A DNA stretch of 64,000 nt from Anarhynchus alexandrinus (taxonomy: Eukaryota > Chordata > Aves > Charadriiformes > Charadriidae), in contig VUYV01000011.1 of assembly GCA_008711295.1 (NCBI GenBank), forward strand, positions 905,646 to 969,645, written 5' to 3'. Both the position numbers and the translations under genes were made by a program. Within the stretch, counting starts at the first letter, position 1; each line of letters begins with the position of its first letter. A model generated the notes under the pieces. The model saw only the letters and a list, made by a program, of their open reading frames with translations, searched no databases and was not told the DNA's origin. This document shows positions 36,801-50,500 of this stretch, one piece after another.

Positions 36801-39800
36801 GAGAAGCAACATTTTAGAGCTGCATCCAGAAACTATGAGTAATCACAATGACAGATAGTTAAGGAACTGATGGGATACCCCCAAAAAACACCTCCTGGAA
36901 TGAAAATATTATCTTCTTCAACTACTCGTATTATAATGGCTGATGAGCATGTATTAGGAAAATGCAGTTCTGGTTTGAATCCAAAACTTGAGTAGAAAAA
37001 GCAAAGCCCTATTAAATATTTAAGAGAATTTTGAGTTCCAAACTGAAGAGCTGGTAACTAATTTCTTTTTTTAACAAACAAAACCATCAAAAGATTGTGC
37101 AACTCTAAGAGCCCTTAAGGAAACAATTGGGAATTTTTCATAACATGGTATTTCCTTATACCACTGACCACAGGAATGCAAACAGTTCCACCAAACAGAG
37201 ATTTCTTCATTGGAAACAACTGACAATCTAACCATGTTTCCATCTTTTCCACTTTCTGCGCTCAGCATACAAAATAGATGATATAATAGGATACAGAAGT
37301 GTCATACCAGAGCCATAAGGTATCTTTCCTAAAACTCGGCACCTGAGAGGCTTTACAATAATATATTTCCTGAGGGTTAGAGAGAGACAGAACTTAATTA
37401 TTGAGCATCATTTTTTTTTTCTGCTGCGATTTCTACTTATTTGTTGGATATTCCCAAAATACTGTTAGCATCCCTATCAACCAGAAACAGACCCCTAGCC
37501 ACAACCGTAACTCAGAATATCAGTAACAAGATTCATTCCCTGACAGTAAGGTGACGCTAGCAAGGAGCACTGGCATGAAAACAAGGGTTGTTACTCAACT
37601 TGCCAAGTGGAAGAAAAAGCAGCACTACTGGTAGTATACCTCCCCCTTGTACCTTATATAACATCCCCCATGTTAGTCTAATTAATAGATTTCCTCCCCA
37701 ACTTCTCCATTTTGGATTATTATTTGAGCAATGCCAACTGATACTACAAATTCCCCCAAAGGAAACTGGGAGTGTTAGGAGTATCGGTATGGGCAATGGC
37801 ATGCTTAGTACTCATGGTCTACCAGTCTTCAGACCCTGCAGGAAGAGACTAAGTATCAGAGATACCCCAAGGGAAAGGCAAGACAGGCCTTACAAAGGGA
37901 CTTAATTTTCTTGACAGCTGATTAACAAGTCACTATCATGGAGCAAGCAATTTACACCCTGTGCCTAGCTTCATACCGCAAAGAGAGAAAAAAAAGAAAT
38001 GAACATAAGAAACAGTAAAAACAGTATTGTCAGAATTCAGTAAGGCACCAGGATTGCTAAAAGGTACTAATCATCGGCACCCTGACAAACATCTGTCATT
38101 GCAAATTTGCAACTCAATTAAGCCAAGATTTTAGTCAGGGCTACAACTGTAATTAATTCTCTCCATTGCAGCTGAAGGAAAGCAAGGGGAACAAGTCATA
38201 AAAACAGAACAAAACTGAAATGTGCTACAAAAAGACCAAATTGTTTTCAGAAGGAAAAACCAAAACAAACAAAACCCATGAAAGACAAAGCTTTATGAAG
38301 TTACTGTGCCAAACAAGTCAAGAATTCTGGATGGTAGAGAAGACAAACAAATGTCTTAACTTCAGATAGAGACGTTAAAAGACTTTGCTTGTGTGGGAGG
38401 GTGTTTACAATCTATGGCAGAGGGATTATTGCCCTGGTAGTCAAGGAAACCACTCTTACAATTACAAGACTTCAAATTTTGGAATTCCCCATTTAGGAGG
38501 GAACATGGAAAAGTCCTCCATGCTCTTCAATAAGTAGAATGGGATATGTCTCTGGTGTCCCATGTGTGGATAAACAGAGCCACAAGGCTTTGACAACAAA
38601 CTCACCCTAATGGCACTGCGGAGGAAGAGGTCATCATCATAAAATAAAAGTGTCTATAATGTGCTTTAATCTTCTGAGATATTTCATGATAAAATAGACG
38701 TTGCAAGTCCCCTAAAATACTTTCACATACAAAACCATTTACCCGAAGTTACTTAACAGGAAGGTAACAATTTCAAGCTAGGCTTTATTTGAGCTATTGC
38801 ATCTCTTGATCTTTTCTTTCAGAGAGAGGCACACTAAACTCTCTAAGCACTGACCTTTCATCACAGAACACTCTTGCAGAATTCAGCTTTTCCAAAGTTA
38901 CAAACATGTGAACGCTCCCTTCCTTTTTAGATGATGCTGAAAATCTAAACATAAATTATACAAAGAAACAGCTTGGTTAAATTACAAATAGTACAGCAAA
39001 AATTTTCCCTGTTATTATCTTAACTAGATAACCAAAAAACCACATCAGCTGTTAGGCCAAAGTTTGTGCTTTAGAAAACTACTCAAATGCTATTTTTTAT
39101 TACTGTCAGCATCCTAGAGAAAAACACGCACCAAAAGCTTTTCAATTTAATCTTACTGGTGACGCTATAGAGAACTACTCAAACTCTGCAGCCTGTAAGG
39201 CAAGGCAGTAGTTAGAGCACACCACATATTTCCACAATTAGAACATAGTAATATCAAGCTACGCAAGAAGTGATTTGCTGGTTTGCATTAAAATGCACAG
39301 TTCATTTTTATTTTTTCCCTACACTCAGTGCACCAAGATGCATGTTCAGAATGGCAAGAAACTACTGAGCAGAGTCTATCTAACATTCATACTCAAGATT
39401 AATTGGCACTACAGTCAGTGGAAGCTTTGGTGTTGATAAGGAAGCAGAGATTGATTTTAGAAACTGTTACAAATCAAAGCTATTGAAGAATGTCTGAAAA
39501 GCTTTAATTATGACTTCTGACTGAACTAAATACATATGAAAGTGAAGATGTTAATTCACACTTACCTTATGGCTTATAGTTCATAATAATACTTGTTATT
39601 CCATTTTGACTTTGTCATCTGATAGATCCCACTACTAAAGGCTCAATGCTCAACAATTCAGTGTTGTAAAGCACATAGCTGCTGTCTGGTATCTACTCTA
39701 ATTATTAACTGTTTCTCAGCATGACCATAAAAATATTTTCAGGTAGGGCATTTTAAGTACTGCATTATTAAATCTCCACATAAATACAGTCTGAGCAGCA

Positions 39801-41408
39801 GGAAATGGCAGTTTCAGAAATCATCTGAGTGGCCTTAAGTATGTGGATGCCAGGTACAGTTCTGTGGTACGTGCCTCAGGAAAATAATTTCAGCATTACA
39901 TACCTCTGTTCCCCTGTCCCCTTTAAGATGAGGTGAAGTCCCTGCTGAGATTGGCATTAGTCAGGCTATATTCATTCATATTTGTTAACATATTGCATCT
40001 CTTTCAGTGACAGGTACTTCAACTCAGACAAAATACAAGTGCTAACTGTGGCTTCAGAAAGCCTGTCAAGTGGAGGTGGACAGTGCTCCTTTAGCCTTCA
40101 TTATGAAAAAAAGAAAAAGCATATGTTAAAGCTATACGTAATGCAAAATAATTTTCAAGCTACGCCCATGGTTTGAGCAATAGTGAACAAAAAAACACAC
40201 CCACAAAACACCTAGCGTTTTCCAGCTGCTATTTAATGCCCCTGAACTTGCATCCTAATCTTTTTTCGCCCTCTACTACTTTTTGCCCCAGACCATATAT
40301 ATTCTGGTATTCAGACTCTTCAGATTTTAAATTTCTACCAGAAGAAAAAAATATAATCTTTTGTTCCTTTTTAAAAAGAAAATGAAATGTGAAAGCCCAG
40401 CATGACTTCTTTCTCACCTTTTGTTAGTACAGGTTTCCTGCTTTCTCCTTGTCCCCAAGACTATATTTCTTTCTCATTTTCTAAGTCTTTCAGTGTAATT
40501 TCCAACTCATAAGCTTTTGCTACAATCTCATTACTGTCAGACTTCACCTACTAATATGTCATACTTCACTCCACATTTTAAAAGTTGCTCTCAGCTTCTC
40601 ACCAGAAACCATCCACTCCAACTACTCCTACCAAGTAGTTTGCAGGATCCCACCCTCAGCAGCACATAGCTGTTTGAAAATGCCAAGACTGCTAATGGCT
40701 GTAAGAAATGCCACCCTCCACCCGTCGCAGCTCCCTCCTTTCATGCTTCACTTCTACTTCTGCATTCAGTTTTCAGCGCCATCCCCAGCACTTGCAACTT
40801 CATCTTTGGCCTGCTCCTCCTCTTCCATTGCCACATGCGCTCTTGGTATGAGAACTGCCCTTGGGCATTGCTTTGGCTAACCTACTATAAATCATAGATA
40901 TACTAGTTTACCACTAGGAAACAGTCCTGCACCTATGTAGCCCTTTTTATTCCCAATCTGACATCCACAAGAGAATATTTTTACATTTTTAAGCACCTCA
41001 AATTTGCAATTGGAAGCAACTTCTTGGTGCTGTATGCAGACCACCTATCTCCTACTCTGCCCAAGATGCCCATGACAGCATCAAAGCTTCCAGAATGGAA
41101 CGGGCACTTCAGAGAGCAGGACTACTACTCCCTTGGGCTCCATTCTCTCATGTGAGGAAACAAGACCAACTTCCCAAATAACTCAAGTATGCGCATTTGA
41201 TATGCCATTCTCATTAGACTTGCACATAAAAAGTATACTTAAACATTTGCAGTTATAGTACTGGTATAGTGATAGCAGTCTGCCTTAGGATAAAAGGAAG
41301 GCAAATTTCATAAGGAATCTTTTCATAGAAAGTAACAATAAATCTAGCTCATTCTCACACTACTTTTCATTTCAGAGCATGTTTTTTTAAACTGTCACTT
41401 CACTCCTA

Positions 41409-41433
41409 AAAAATATCCATTCAGGATATTTTT
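41409..41433. repeat. Perfect 10-bp stem hairpin
   Basis: AAAAATATCC (41409-41418) and GGATATTTTT (41424-41433) form an exact inverted repeat around the 5-base loop ATTCA. On the + strand the stem ends in a T run, which resembles a bacterial terminator, but in this eukaryotic context that has no meaning as such. Confidence 0.6.
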
Positions 41434-43638
41434 CCTAAGAAGTGCCCGTTGCTAACTTGATGCTTCGACCAGCTGAGCAACCACTGTTTTGTTTCTAATT
41501 TCATCTTTTCCTTTAATACTACGCTGTTGTTCTTTCTAAGCCATCAAATCTACAGCACCTCTACACCTGCTCTAGCGCACAGTTTTCTCTTTCAGCTACA
41601 AAGCTGAAGTGTTACTCCCATTTTACTTCAGTAACATTACTTCTGAGCATTTCCAGCAAGGTTGCTGGCATTCTGCATCTCTTTCCAAGACTGTCCAAAC
41701 TTGTCTCATTCCATGCCCAAAAAGGGGAAGAGAAGAATGGAAGTAAAAAGGAAGCCTGCAGCTGAAGTTGAGGGGCTCGAGAGGATTTTCCCCACGCTCC
41801 CAATAGCAATGGAGGCAATCAGCCCAGTTGCATCAAGGCACAGCACAGCCTCCCATGAGGAATCTCTGCACCCGATGACAAATGATCAGATGCTTTATAA
41901 GATAAACTTCAAATGTATGGTACTATTTTCTTCCAATATTAATTTAAGTTATGGATAAAGCCATAGCTTTCATGACGCCACTATTGCTGCAAAACTAATA
42001 ACGATCAGTGCACATACAGATTTTAACAATTTTTCCTCAGCTACAAAGTACCAAAATCCTTATTTACTGAAACAAGCTGTATTTGGAAGTTAAGCTTATG
42101 ATTTGTTTACAAACCGACCAACTCTACTGGTGAAAGAAAACCAGATTTTTATCAGTGTTCTTCCCACTTTATTCTGATATTATAAACAGAAACCTTGCCT
42201 CTGCATATTCTTTAATTTAATCACTATCATGAAAGGCTCAATCTAGCCCTCAAACCTGAGAAAGAATAGAAGCCAACTACACTGTTTTAACTTTTTCTTT
42301 TTAAACTCTGTATCTCACTTGTTCAGTTTTGACTTCTACAAAGCTTAATTCATCCAACCTCCACCCTAACCCCTGGGAGCATCTTGTACTTTCCAGCCAT
42401 CTGGACTATATTTACTTTACTAAGAAGAAAGTTAAATTTGTTCATGAACAAAGAAAATCCCCTTACTATCTTCCCGTCTTGAATGCACAGTCATTTTTTA
42501 AGTTCTTATTTTCTCAAAAAAAAATTATTATGCCTTCGGGGGAGCTCACACAATCTTTCTTGTGAGCTCTACTGAATTCATACAACTTTTTCATTTACCA
42601 TTTCCTAGTGTTGCTTTTTCTTTTTTTAAAAAAAAAAAAATTACTATTTCCCCCCCCGATTTCACCTTCTCTTCACAAAAAGTCCTTAAAAAGATCAAGA
42701 AAGTTCACGTATGATGGATTAGGATAGTAGCAATTGTACCAAAGTGTTTATTTAGACAGTAAAAGTGACAGTTCTGCAAATAAAATTAACTATTGCCAAA
42801 CTAAGATACAGATCTTAAAAGGAGCATAGACAAACATTTATTTTTGAAGTCATACCCATTTGGATCCCTCCCCCTGGTAGCTCATTGCTAGCACAGGACT
42901 ACTGCATCTCTGTTTCTCCATTTTTTGACAAAATATCTGTGCTACGACTCCCCTCCCAACCCTACTGATACAAATATGCTGAGCAAGACTCGCAACAGAG
43001 TGCAAACTGCAGAAGACAAGCAACTACCTCGAAGTGCTTCTTTACTTTCAACCATGTTCTTAAACCCCACCCACTTTTCTCTGGTTTTATCTGAGCTGCT
43101 GTATAATGCTTCCCTTTTAGTGCATTTTATAACACTATTTTTCAAGGCACACTATCTCTTTTGATCAAAGGTAGTGAACTATAGCTTATCATTAAAAGCT
43201 ATTTTGCAGCTTTACTCCGCTCCACTTGACATGCACCAGAAATCTGCAACAAGTTTAAATGAGAGCCAGACTGGCCCCTTTCTTATGGAGAAAATGAATG
43301 AAAGCAATGAGCAACGCATGACATGCAGCTATCTTTTTAATTAGGAATTGAAGGTTCCTCATGGTTTATGATGCTTGACCCAAACATTTGATTAATTTCA
43401 AAAATTAATTCAGTTTAATGAGCTAATGTAATACCTGTGATAAGGGAAAAAAGCCAATGTAGAACTATACTGTAACACAAATTAGAAAACACATACTAGA
43501 AGACAAATACCTTTTTAGAGGGATGATTGCTTAAAGAGAGCTACCTGCTGTTGTTCATTTTCAAGTTGAACATCTGAATTTAATTCAAAGAAGTGACCCT
43601 TCAAAGGCCTAATGATTTTTAATAATCAAGTCAAGTAC

Positions 43639-43707
43639 CTTCTTGTCTCTTCAGCATCTCTTCTGGAATACCAAGGAGTAGAAGTTCCATTACAGCTGTG
43701 CAGGAGG
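43639..43707 (-). CDS. Candidate coding exon, in conflict with an adjacent frame
   Basis: Minus-strand frame of 22 codons: SCTAVMELLLLGIPEEMLKR then QE. It lies between an acceptor ('ctgtggtggtgacatgcag') and a donor AAG|GTACTT. Only about 30 bases downstream in the gene direction another exon-like frame begins (43551-43608) and ends at CAG|GTAGCT. An intron of 30 bases is below the vertebrate minimum, and joining the two gives a stop. At most one of the two is real. Confidence 0.15.
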
Positions 43708-44460
43708 CTGCATGTCACCACCACAGTAGATTCATTAGAGCAGGAAATGCACAGTATAGATGCAACAATGAATTAAAAATGTAATTGAACATGCCCATGT
43801 GAAAAAAACTACTGAAATAACTCGCCCGAATACCACCACATATAAAATCATGGAAAATAGTTAAAATTTTGCTATAAGCTCTGTGGCCCCACAAATGCTT
43901 GGACCAGCATAATTAAGGGGACAAAGCCAGGGCAGAAACTCTTCCCTTGCTAACCTTTACCTCTTCCACATGTTCAAAATGAGGACTTCACGCAAAGTTA
44001 ACAAAACTACACATTCTGCTTCCTTGCATTTGTAGTTGCCAGTTTCTAGACTGATTCAACATCATCCCTTCCCATTTTTTTCCTTCTCATCTCCAAAACC
44101 CACAAAGGGCCATCAGTGTGAATACACACGGTTCGTCATTAAAATTAGCTGAAGCATAGTGAAGATGTAACACATCTCTGCTTTAGGGAAGCACTGCCAA
44201 ATTATTTATCAGAAACAAAACCCCAGGAGATCTGTTACCAATTGAGCAATACCTCCGCTAACAAGGACTCTTTCCCCCCCCGCCTTAACGTGATTTCAAG
44301 CTGTTCAAATTTTCCCTAGAATTTGTAATATTTTTTTCTTTTAGAAGTGAAGATATGGACAATGATCAATTAGGCAACTGAACTTCCTTTTCTTGAGACA
44401 CAAGACGAATGTTTCATGCAAGCTACTAAAAATAACTTTTACTTATACTTATTTACTTAC

Positions 44461-44528
44461 GACAACTCCTCGCTGCTTAATCAAAGGAATAGCAATCACA
44501 GCCCAATAGGCTCTGTTCTCTAGAGCAT
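44461..44528 (-). CDS. Candidate internal coding exon, unknown protein
   Basis: This 68-nt minus-strand segment has a consensus donor GTC|GTAAGT and an acceptor 'gatcattttccaactcag'. Two leading bases and 22 codons include ALENRAYWAVIAIPLIKQRG, ending VV. Only this frame is open from acceptor to donor. It starts in phase 1, compatible with the end of the candidate at 53115-53180, but ends in phase 0, which does not fit 43639-43707. The peptide could be a short membrane-proximal or HEAT-like helix, but I recognise no family. Confidence 0.25.
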
Positions 44529-47500
44529 CTGAGTTGGAAAATGATCAGTACGAGAACATTCACTGCAGACAAGAGAAGAATCTACAAAGAATCAAGGACC
44601 AATATATTTGCACTTAGTGTGCATTAATATGATTTTACATGTTTCTAACAGAGACAATGGGAAGCAACTTGATTCTCGGTCCGCAGCTATGGTACAAAAT
44701 TAGTTTATAAGGAAATGGGGCAGAATCTGAGGCAACAAAATTTCTGGGTTTGTGCTACTTCTGTAGCAAACACAGCATCAGCTGCAGAAGGCTAATGAAG
44801 CAAAATCCCTCCAAACTGATTAAGGAATTGAGTGTTGGGCATCCGGAACCAGCAATTCAACTAGCAACCTCGCTGGCAGGGCACACCCATCCATTCGAGG
44901 ACAGAGAGCACAGATGTGTAAGCAGGATGCACACCCGCTCACCACCAGTACCAGCCCACTCCTCTCAACAACAGTGCAGGAAGAGACACTAAAAATAACC
45001 TATAATACAGCTGGCACTTAATATAGTCTGCTCATTCACGTGTGTTGTAGTTCCTCTACAGCTTTTTTTAAAAAAAATCTGACTGCTCACATCTCATGGT
45101 TCTTCTTTCAGAGGGGAAACAGATTTTTAACCAGTGAGGCATCAAACCTTTCTTTTCAAGAACTCAAAGGGGGCCAGGTAAAAGGTGCTGATTTTCAGGA
45201 GGGGTTTCCACACCATGAACCCCAAGCAGGTTTCCCTGCTGCGATGAGTACTGCACTTTGGTGAGGGTTCCCCCACGTCTCTGTGCCAGCAGGGCTGATG
45301 GCACGGGGCTGCTTCGGATGCTCTCCCCAACCAGTGCTGTGCCCCGCATGCAAGGATCACGCTCAGGACACAGACAGACCCAAAGGGCAGCTATGCCAGG
45401 GAACTCCACAAGATTGGTTCCTCCAGGCCAAAATAATCAGAATTCTTTGGAGAATTTAAAACTTTAAAAGTACATGGTGCACTTCCGAAACTTTGAAATG
45501 AAACATTCCTTCTACCAACCAGCCACATAACCCACTGCTTAGCAATGGAGGTTGCACGCATGTATGTATCTGCAAGAGGCAAAACAAGTCTTGTGATCCA
45601 TCATTCTCACAACACAGCAAGACAGTTTCTTTCTGGGCATACACAGGGTTTTAACGATAAGAAGTTATCTTAAATTCACATTTCCAAATAAATCCAGGTC
45701 TCCTTCACATTCAATAAAAACTGAACCATAAACTGAAAATAAAATCTTTCTAAAGCAGCTTCATTACAGGTATTCGAGTGAGACTAATTTCAGCTCCAGA
45801 GAGAACGGTCCCCAGTTTGCATATGTGCTGCATTGGTTTGGGCAGGGACAATTCTAACTGCACAGCTATCCACTTTTCAAAAGGAAAATGCCAATGCACC
45901 TCGAAACATCAGTGTTAAGAACCTACTTCCAAAAAGTGTTTGTGTGAAGGTCAGCAGCCCAGAGGTAACAGCCTGGCCTGAAATCCCAAATATGTTACCA
46001 CAGGCCAGGATATTATTTCACTATGCTATTCCACTGCACGTTAATACCTATCTCTATCTATAAATCAATGGAAGCTATTTTAGGCACAAAAGCTTCAAAA
46101 TAAATCCTTCTGACCAACCTCCCAAATTAATTATGCAAATGCTGTATGAAAGTGCACAGATCATTATTACTTCCAATTTTTGAACTCCTGCACAGATACT
46201 CTGAAAGGGAAAGAAAGTAAATGCCTAATTATACACATGGAATAATCCAGATAATAGCCTGTCACATGCATCACTGCATGCAAATCAGAATGATGGTTTT
46301 AGCTGTAAACACAATGAAGAAACGTAAAATAATTTTGATCTCATCTTTGGCAAGAAGACACTTCTTTAAGATACCATTCTGTATTTAATGAGATATATAA
46401 ATTTAGCATTTTTTTCCTGTTGAGTTTCAAAGCCCTTCCTTAAAAAAAGTACCCTATAAGATATTCCAGAGATGAATACTATTATTCCCCCAAACAGAAG
46501 AATGCTGCCACTTACTGCCTCACTAAAAACACTAGAAGCAACAATACTCTATTTACCGCATTATTGTTGTCCAAGCAAAGTGTTAATACAAAAGTGATTG
46601 CTTTTGTATTAAAAACGTCCATAAAAAAGGCTGCAGTCAAATATTCTTGTGCTGAGGGGCACTTACCACTTTAAAGAGAGAAAGAAAGACATACCCACAG
46701 CAAGTAACTATCTGCCTAACACCTGTGGTGGCAATGAATCCCAAACACGCACTCCAGGCATGTTTAGCAGGTAGGATTTGGTTCATTTCAGGCTATGTCT
46801 TACACAGGAAACAAACCATGCAGAAATCTAGAGACATACAAAAGAAAGGGCTAAAATTGAACAGGTAGAAGTAGATGAGAATGCCCAGGTCAGACATGCC
46901 AGGGAGGCAGCAGGAACCACTGCTGTCCTCTTTGTGCCTGGTACTAGCGAAACTCCTTATACCACTGTCCATGCTATAAAGCCAAATTTCAGCATGTGTT
47001 AAAAATAAATTTCAAGACAACATTATTACGGGGAGATTAGGCTTTTAATGAGACAGCTCCTTAACTCAAAGAAATTTAGGCTATCAGTTGGAAAAGAACA
47101 AAAAGAATTTCAGTGGCTATATGATGATAGTAGCTACTTCAGGTATAAAAGCAACAAGAATGCCTATCCACTATATGGCACAGCAGGCTTTACACCACCC
47201 CACCCCAGGCTTTGCTTTCTAAGACCTTTTGCCATTTACAGGTAAAACACAAGATACTAAATTTCATGTTGAGAGTAGACTAGTTTTAAGTTATGAAGAA
47301 TTTCTATAAAAATAACAATACAGGAAAATAAATGCACAACTTCTTAAGTGATAGATAACTGGAATAGATTTAAGGGTCCGTCCAATGAAAACACCATCGC
47401 TGCAGTTTTGCCTGGTTGGGTCACAACGCTGAGACAAAAACCAGATCCTGTCAGATATTGCTGCAATAGCTACTATAACAAAGTTTACTGATGCAATCCT

Positions 47501-50500
47501 TGTTTGTCATTCACCATAGGGATTCCAGTTTTCCAAAGGGGAAAACAACAACAAAAAAACCCCACGACCATTAAAACTATACGTAAGTGTTAGAGTCAGT
47601 TTACAGAAGATGTAAACAAGAACAATACTCAAGTTTACTTACATTCAGAAAACAAATCCCTACTTTGATGAATGCCTGGACCGTGCAAAGCTTCAGAAGA
47701 TTGCTCAATTAGTTTAACTTATTTTGCCACCGAAAGCAAAAGGAAATTTTTACGTTTCAACTTGGAAAGACATTTCATTTCACAATACACATATTATTGT
47801 CCAAGTCCCATAATCCCAACGCCAAATCAGTATGAACATTGCAATTTAACACAGGTCAAGCATTTTCAAAAATAGAAGTTATCAGGGTATAAGACATGAC
47901 CAGTTAACATTTCTTTCCTCTTCAGAAATCAAGCTTTTTTTTTTTCCCCCTCCAGTTAAAACAGAATATTATTTGTAACTTAGTCAAACTGACTCAATTC
48001 CACAGGCTCCTCCAGCACACTTCTAGCAAAGCCCTTTTGGGAGGGGACTGTTTTTCCTCCTTCAAAACCATAAGTTGAAACAATACTCAAGTGTACAGTT
48101 AGAGTACAAGTGTAATTGTTACTATGTAAAAAGGATGCTAGTTTTACATGTTCCTTCCTCAAGAAAGGAAGAGACCTCATTTGGTTTCAATTCCCCTCTC
48201 CCAGCTCTTGCAAAGTTAAATCAAACCACGCCATTCTCTCTTCACCTCTCAGCAGCCACCTTCCTAACAAGATCCTCAACTTTGGCAAAGGGCATTTATT
48301 GTACACACTTCGATCCCTTCAACAAAAATTACTTTAAAAAGGGAAGAAAACATGCGCTGATCAAACATTGCTACATAAACTAGTGACGCAAGACCGCATG
48401 AGATATGTTGAAGGCCACCAGAATTAATCTAAGTCCAGGTCTAAAATAAAACAGTACTACAGAAGTTTAGTATTCCCCGAGTACCTGCACCTCAGTCAAT
48501 TTACACAAGCTCTTACTGATCTTGCAACTCGTTTCTTGATTTTAGCAGTTTCAGCAGTGGAAGCAAAACAAATAGTCACTTTTACAGGCTGCTTCTAAAA
48601 CTGCCACATTGAGAACTTGTACATCAAATTCAGTTACAAAAGAGAGCAAAATTAGCATACAATTAATTGACATCTTCAACTTGAGTCCAACTGTTGAGTG
48701 TTTTAATGATTCAAGTCTAATCTTGAGGTTTTATCTAAGCTTTTCTTTTTACTCTTTTACAGTAATATTTGCCTATTCAGATTGGGTTGGGAAATGTAAA
48801 CAGAGGCTTGTTACCCAGTTAAACAGAAATCCTACCCAGTGTAACATTTTATTAAGTCAAGACACTACTTAACACACCATCCGTATTCTCCCCTCACTGA
48901 CTTCCCGGCCATCTGCTCCTTCCTCATTTGCTGTTCCATTCAACAAGCTCTTGTTGCTTGTTCCATTTCTGTTTGGAAAAATGCACAAGTTTGGGTCTTT
49001 GTATGAAAACAACCATAACTGCTTGACAAACACCTTAGGAATTGCAAGTTGTAACATCATAACATCTCATGAACTTTCTCCTGAGTTTGCATCAACCTAT
49101 AGGTTTACTAGCAAAGCGCAGACATGTACTCAAGTTTCCTGTTTTAATATTCCCCCTCCTCCTTTTTTTAAGCAAGATTATTCTCATCCTTAGAAACAGG
49201 AAGTCATTAAGTTCAAAATGTTTATACTAAATGAAAACATACATATTGCCATGACTGCTATTCAGTGCCTATTGGGTGGTCTCAATCTGAATCCACTTTC
49301 TGACGAGCAAGTGCTTCCCTTGGAGAAATTATCAGAACACAGCCTCAGAGACCAAGGACTGGAAAGGTATAAATGATCAGCTATTATAATTACAGTTCAG
49401 GATCTTTTTAATTTATTTTAAAAAAAACCCAACTTTAACTTACCCACAAAAACCTCCCAAACATCTGTTTTCAGTAAGTATTTAAATAAATGTTTTCCCT
49501 GGATTATATCAGAAATTGGCTAGTGCTGTACGTTTCCTGGGATAAAGTCTGTAATGTGCATTAATGCAGCACCTTTGTTGCAGTAATTAGCATGCTTATT
49601 TGTGCCAGAGCGTGGTTGAAGAAGGAAATTGATAGCCCACTGGCATCCTCCACTGATAACCTTCAGAGCACCATCCGCAACTGCCTGTGATGAGTACGTC
49701 CAACATGCCAACTTCTGGTCATGCCGTTCTTATTCATAAACCCCTAAACCATTTCAAGGTTCCTCTTTGACTTGATAAGAATTAAAAAAATAATCTTCGA
49801 TTTAGTACTTTGATAATAATACGTTAATAGGTGGCCCACAAAGACTTCCCATACACAGAACATCTGACTATAACTCTCCCCAGACTAAGAGAAAAATATG
49901 TTACTTGTGCTTTGAGTTTACTGCCATACTAGTCCCAATTTACTATGGCTCGCCTTTTGTGGATATAAATTAGACTCCAGGAGAAATCAAACTCCAGTAC
50001 ATCACCAGAATTTTTCAACTGCTTTTTCAACACCATCTGTCCTTACTACAGGAAAGTGTACTTCCCCCAACCTCAAGATTTTACTTATTTAATAATATTT
50101 GGAAGAAGTGAAGAACTCTCTTCTCAGAGGAGAGCTGCAAAGCAGTTCCTCAGTAATCATGAGCACTTTCAGGAAACTTGAATGCTCCTCCAGCACGCCC
50201 ACTTGCTTCCCATGAGCAAGCAGTATTCAGAATCATCTGGAGAGGTCTTCCAAAGTGCTGAGAACATAATTTCTGAGCATTTTGATGTTCTATGAATCAC
50301 CAAGAACAGAACATGAAGCCAAGAAACAGTAAAACATGCACACATACAAACAAAAAAAAACCTGCTAAGACTAATATTAGACCTACCAAAATATATCCTG
50401 AACATATCAGGAAGAGACCAAGAGGAACTTACACATTATGCCACTTCCACATGAGGCTCTTTACTCTTGTTTGGATCCACAGATCAATACAAATGCCAGG

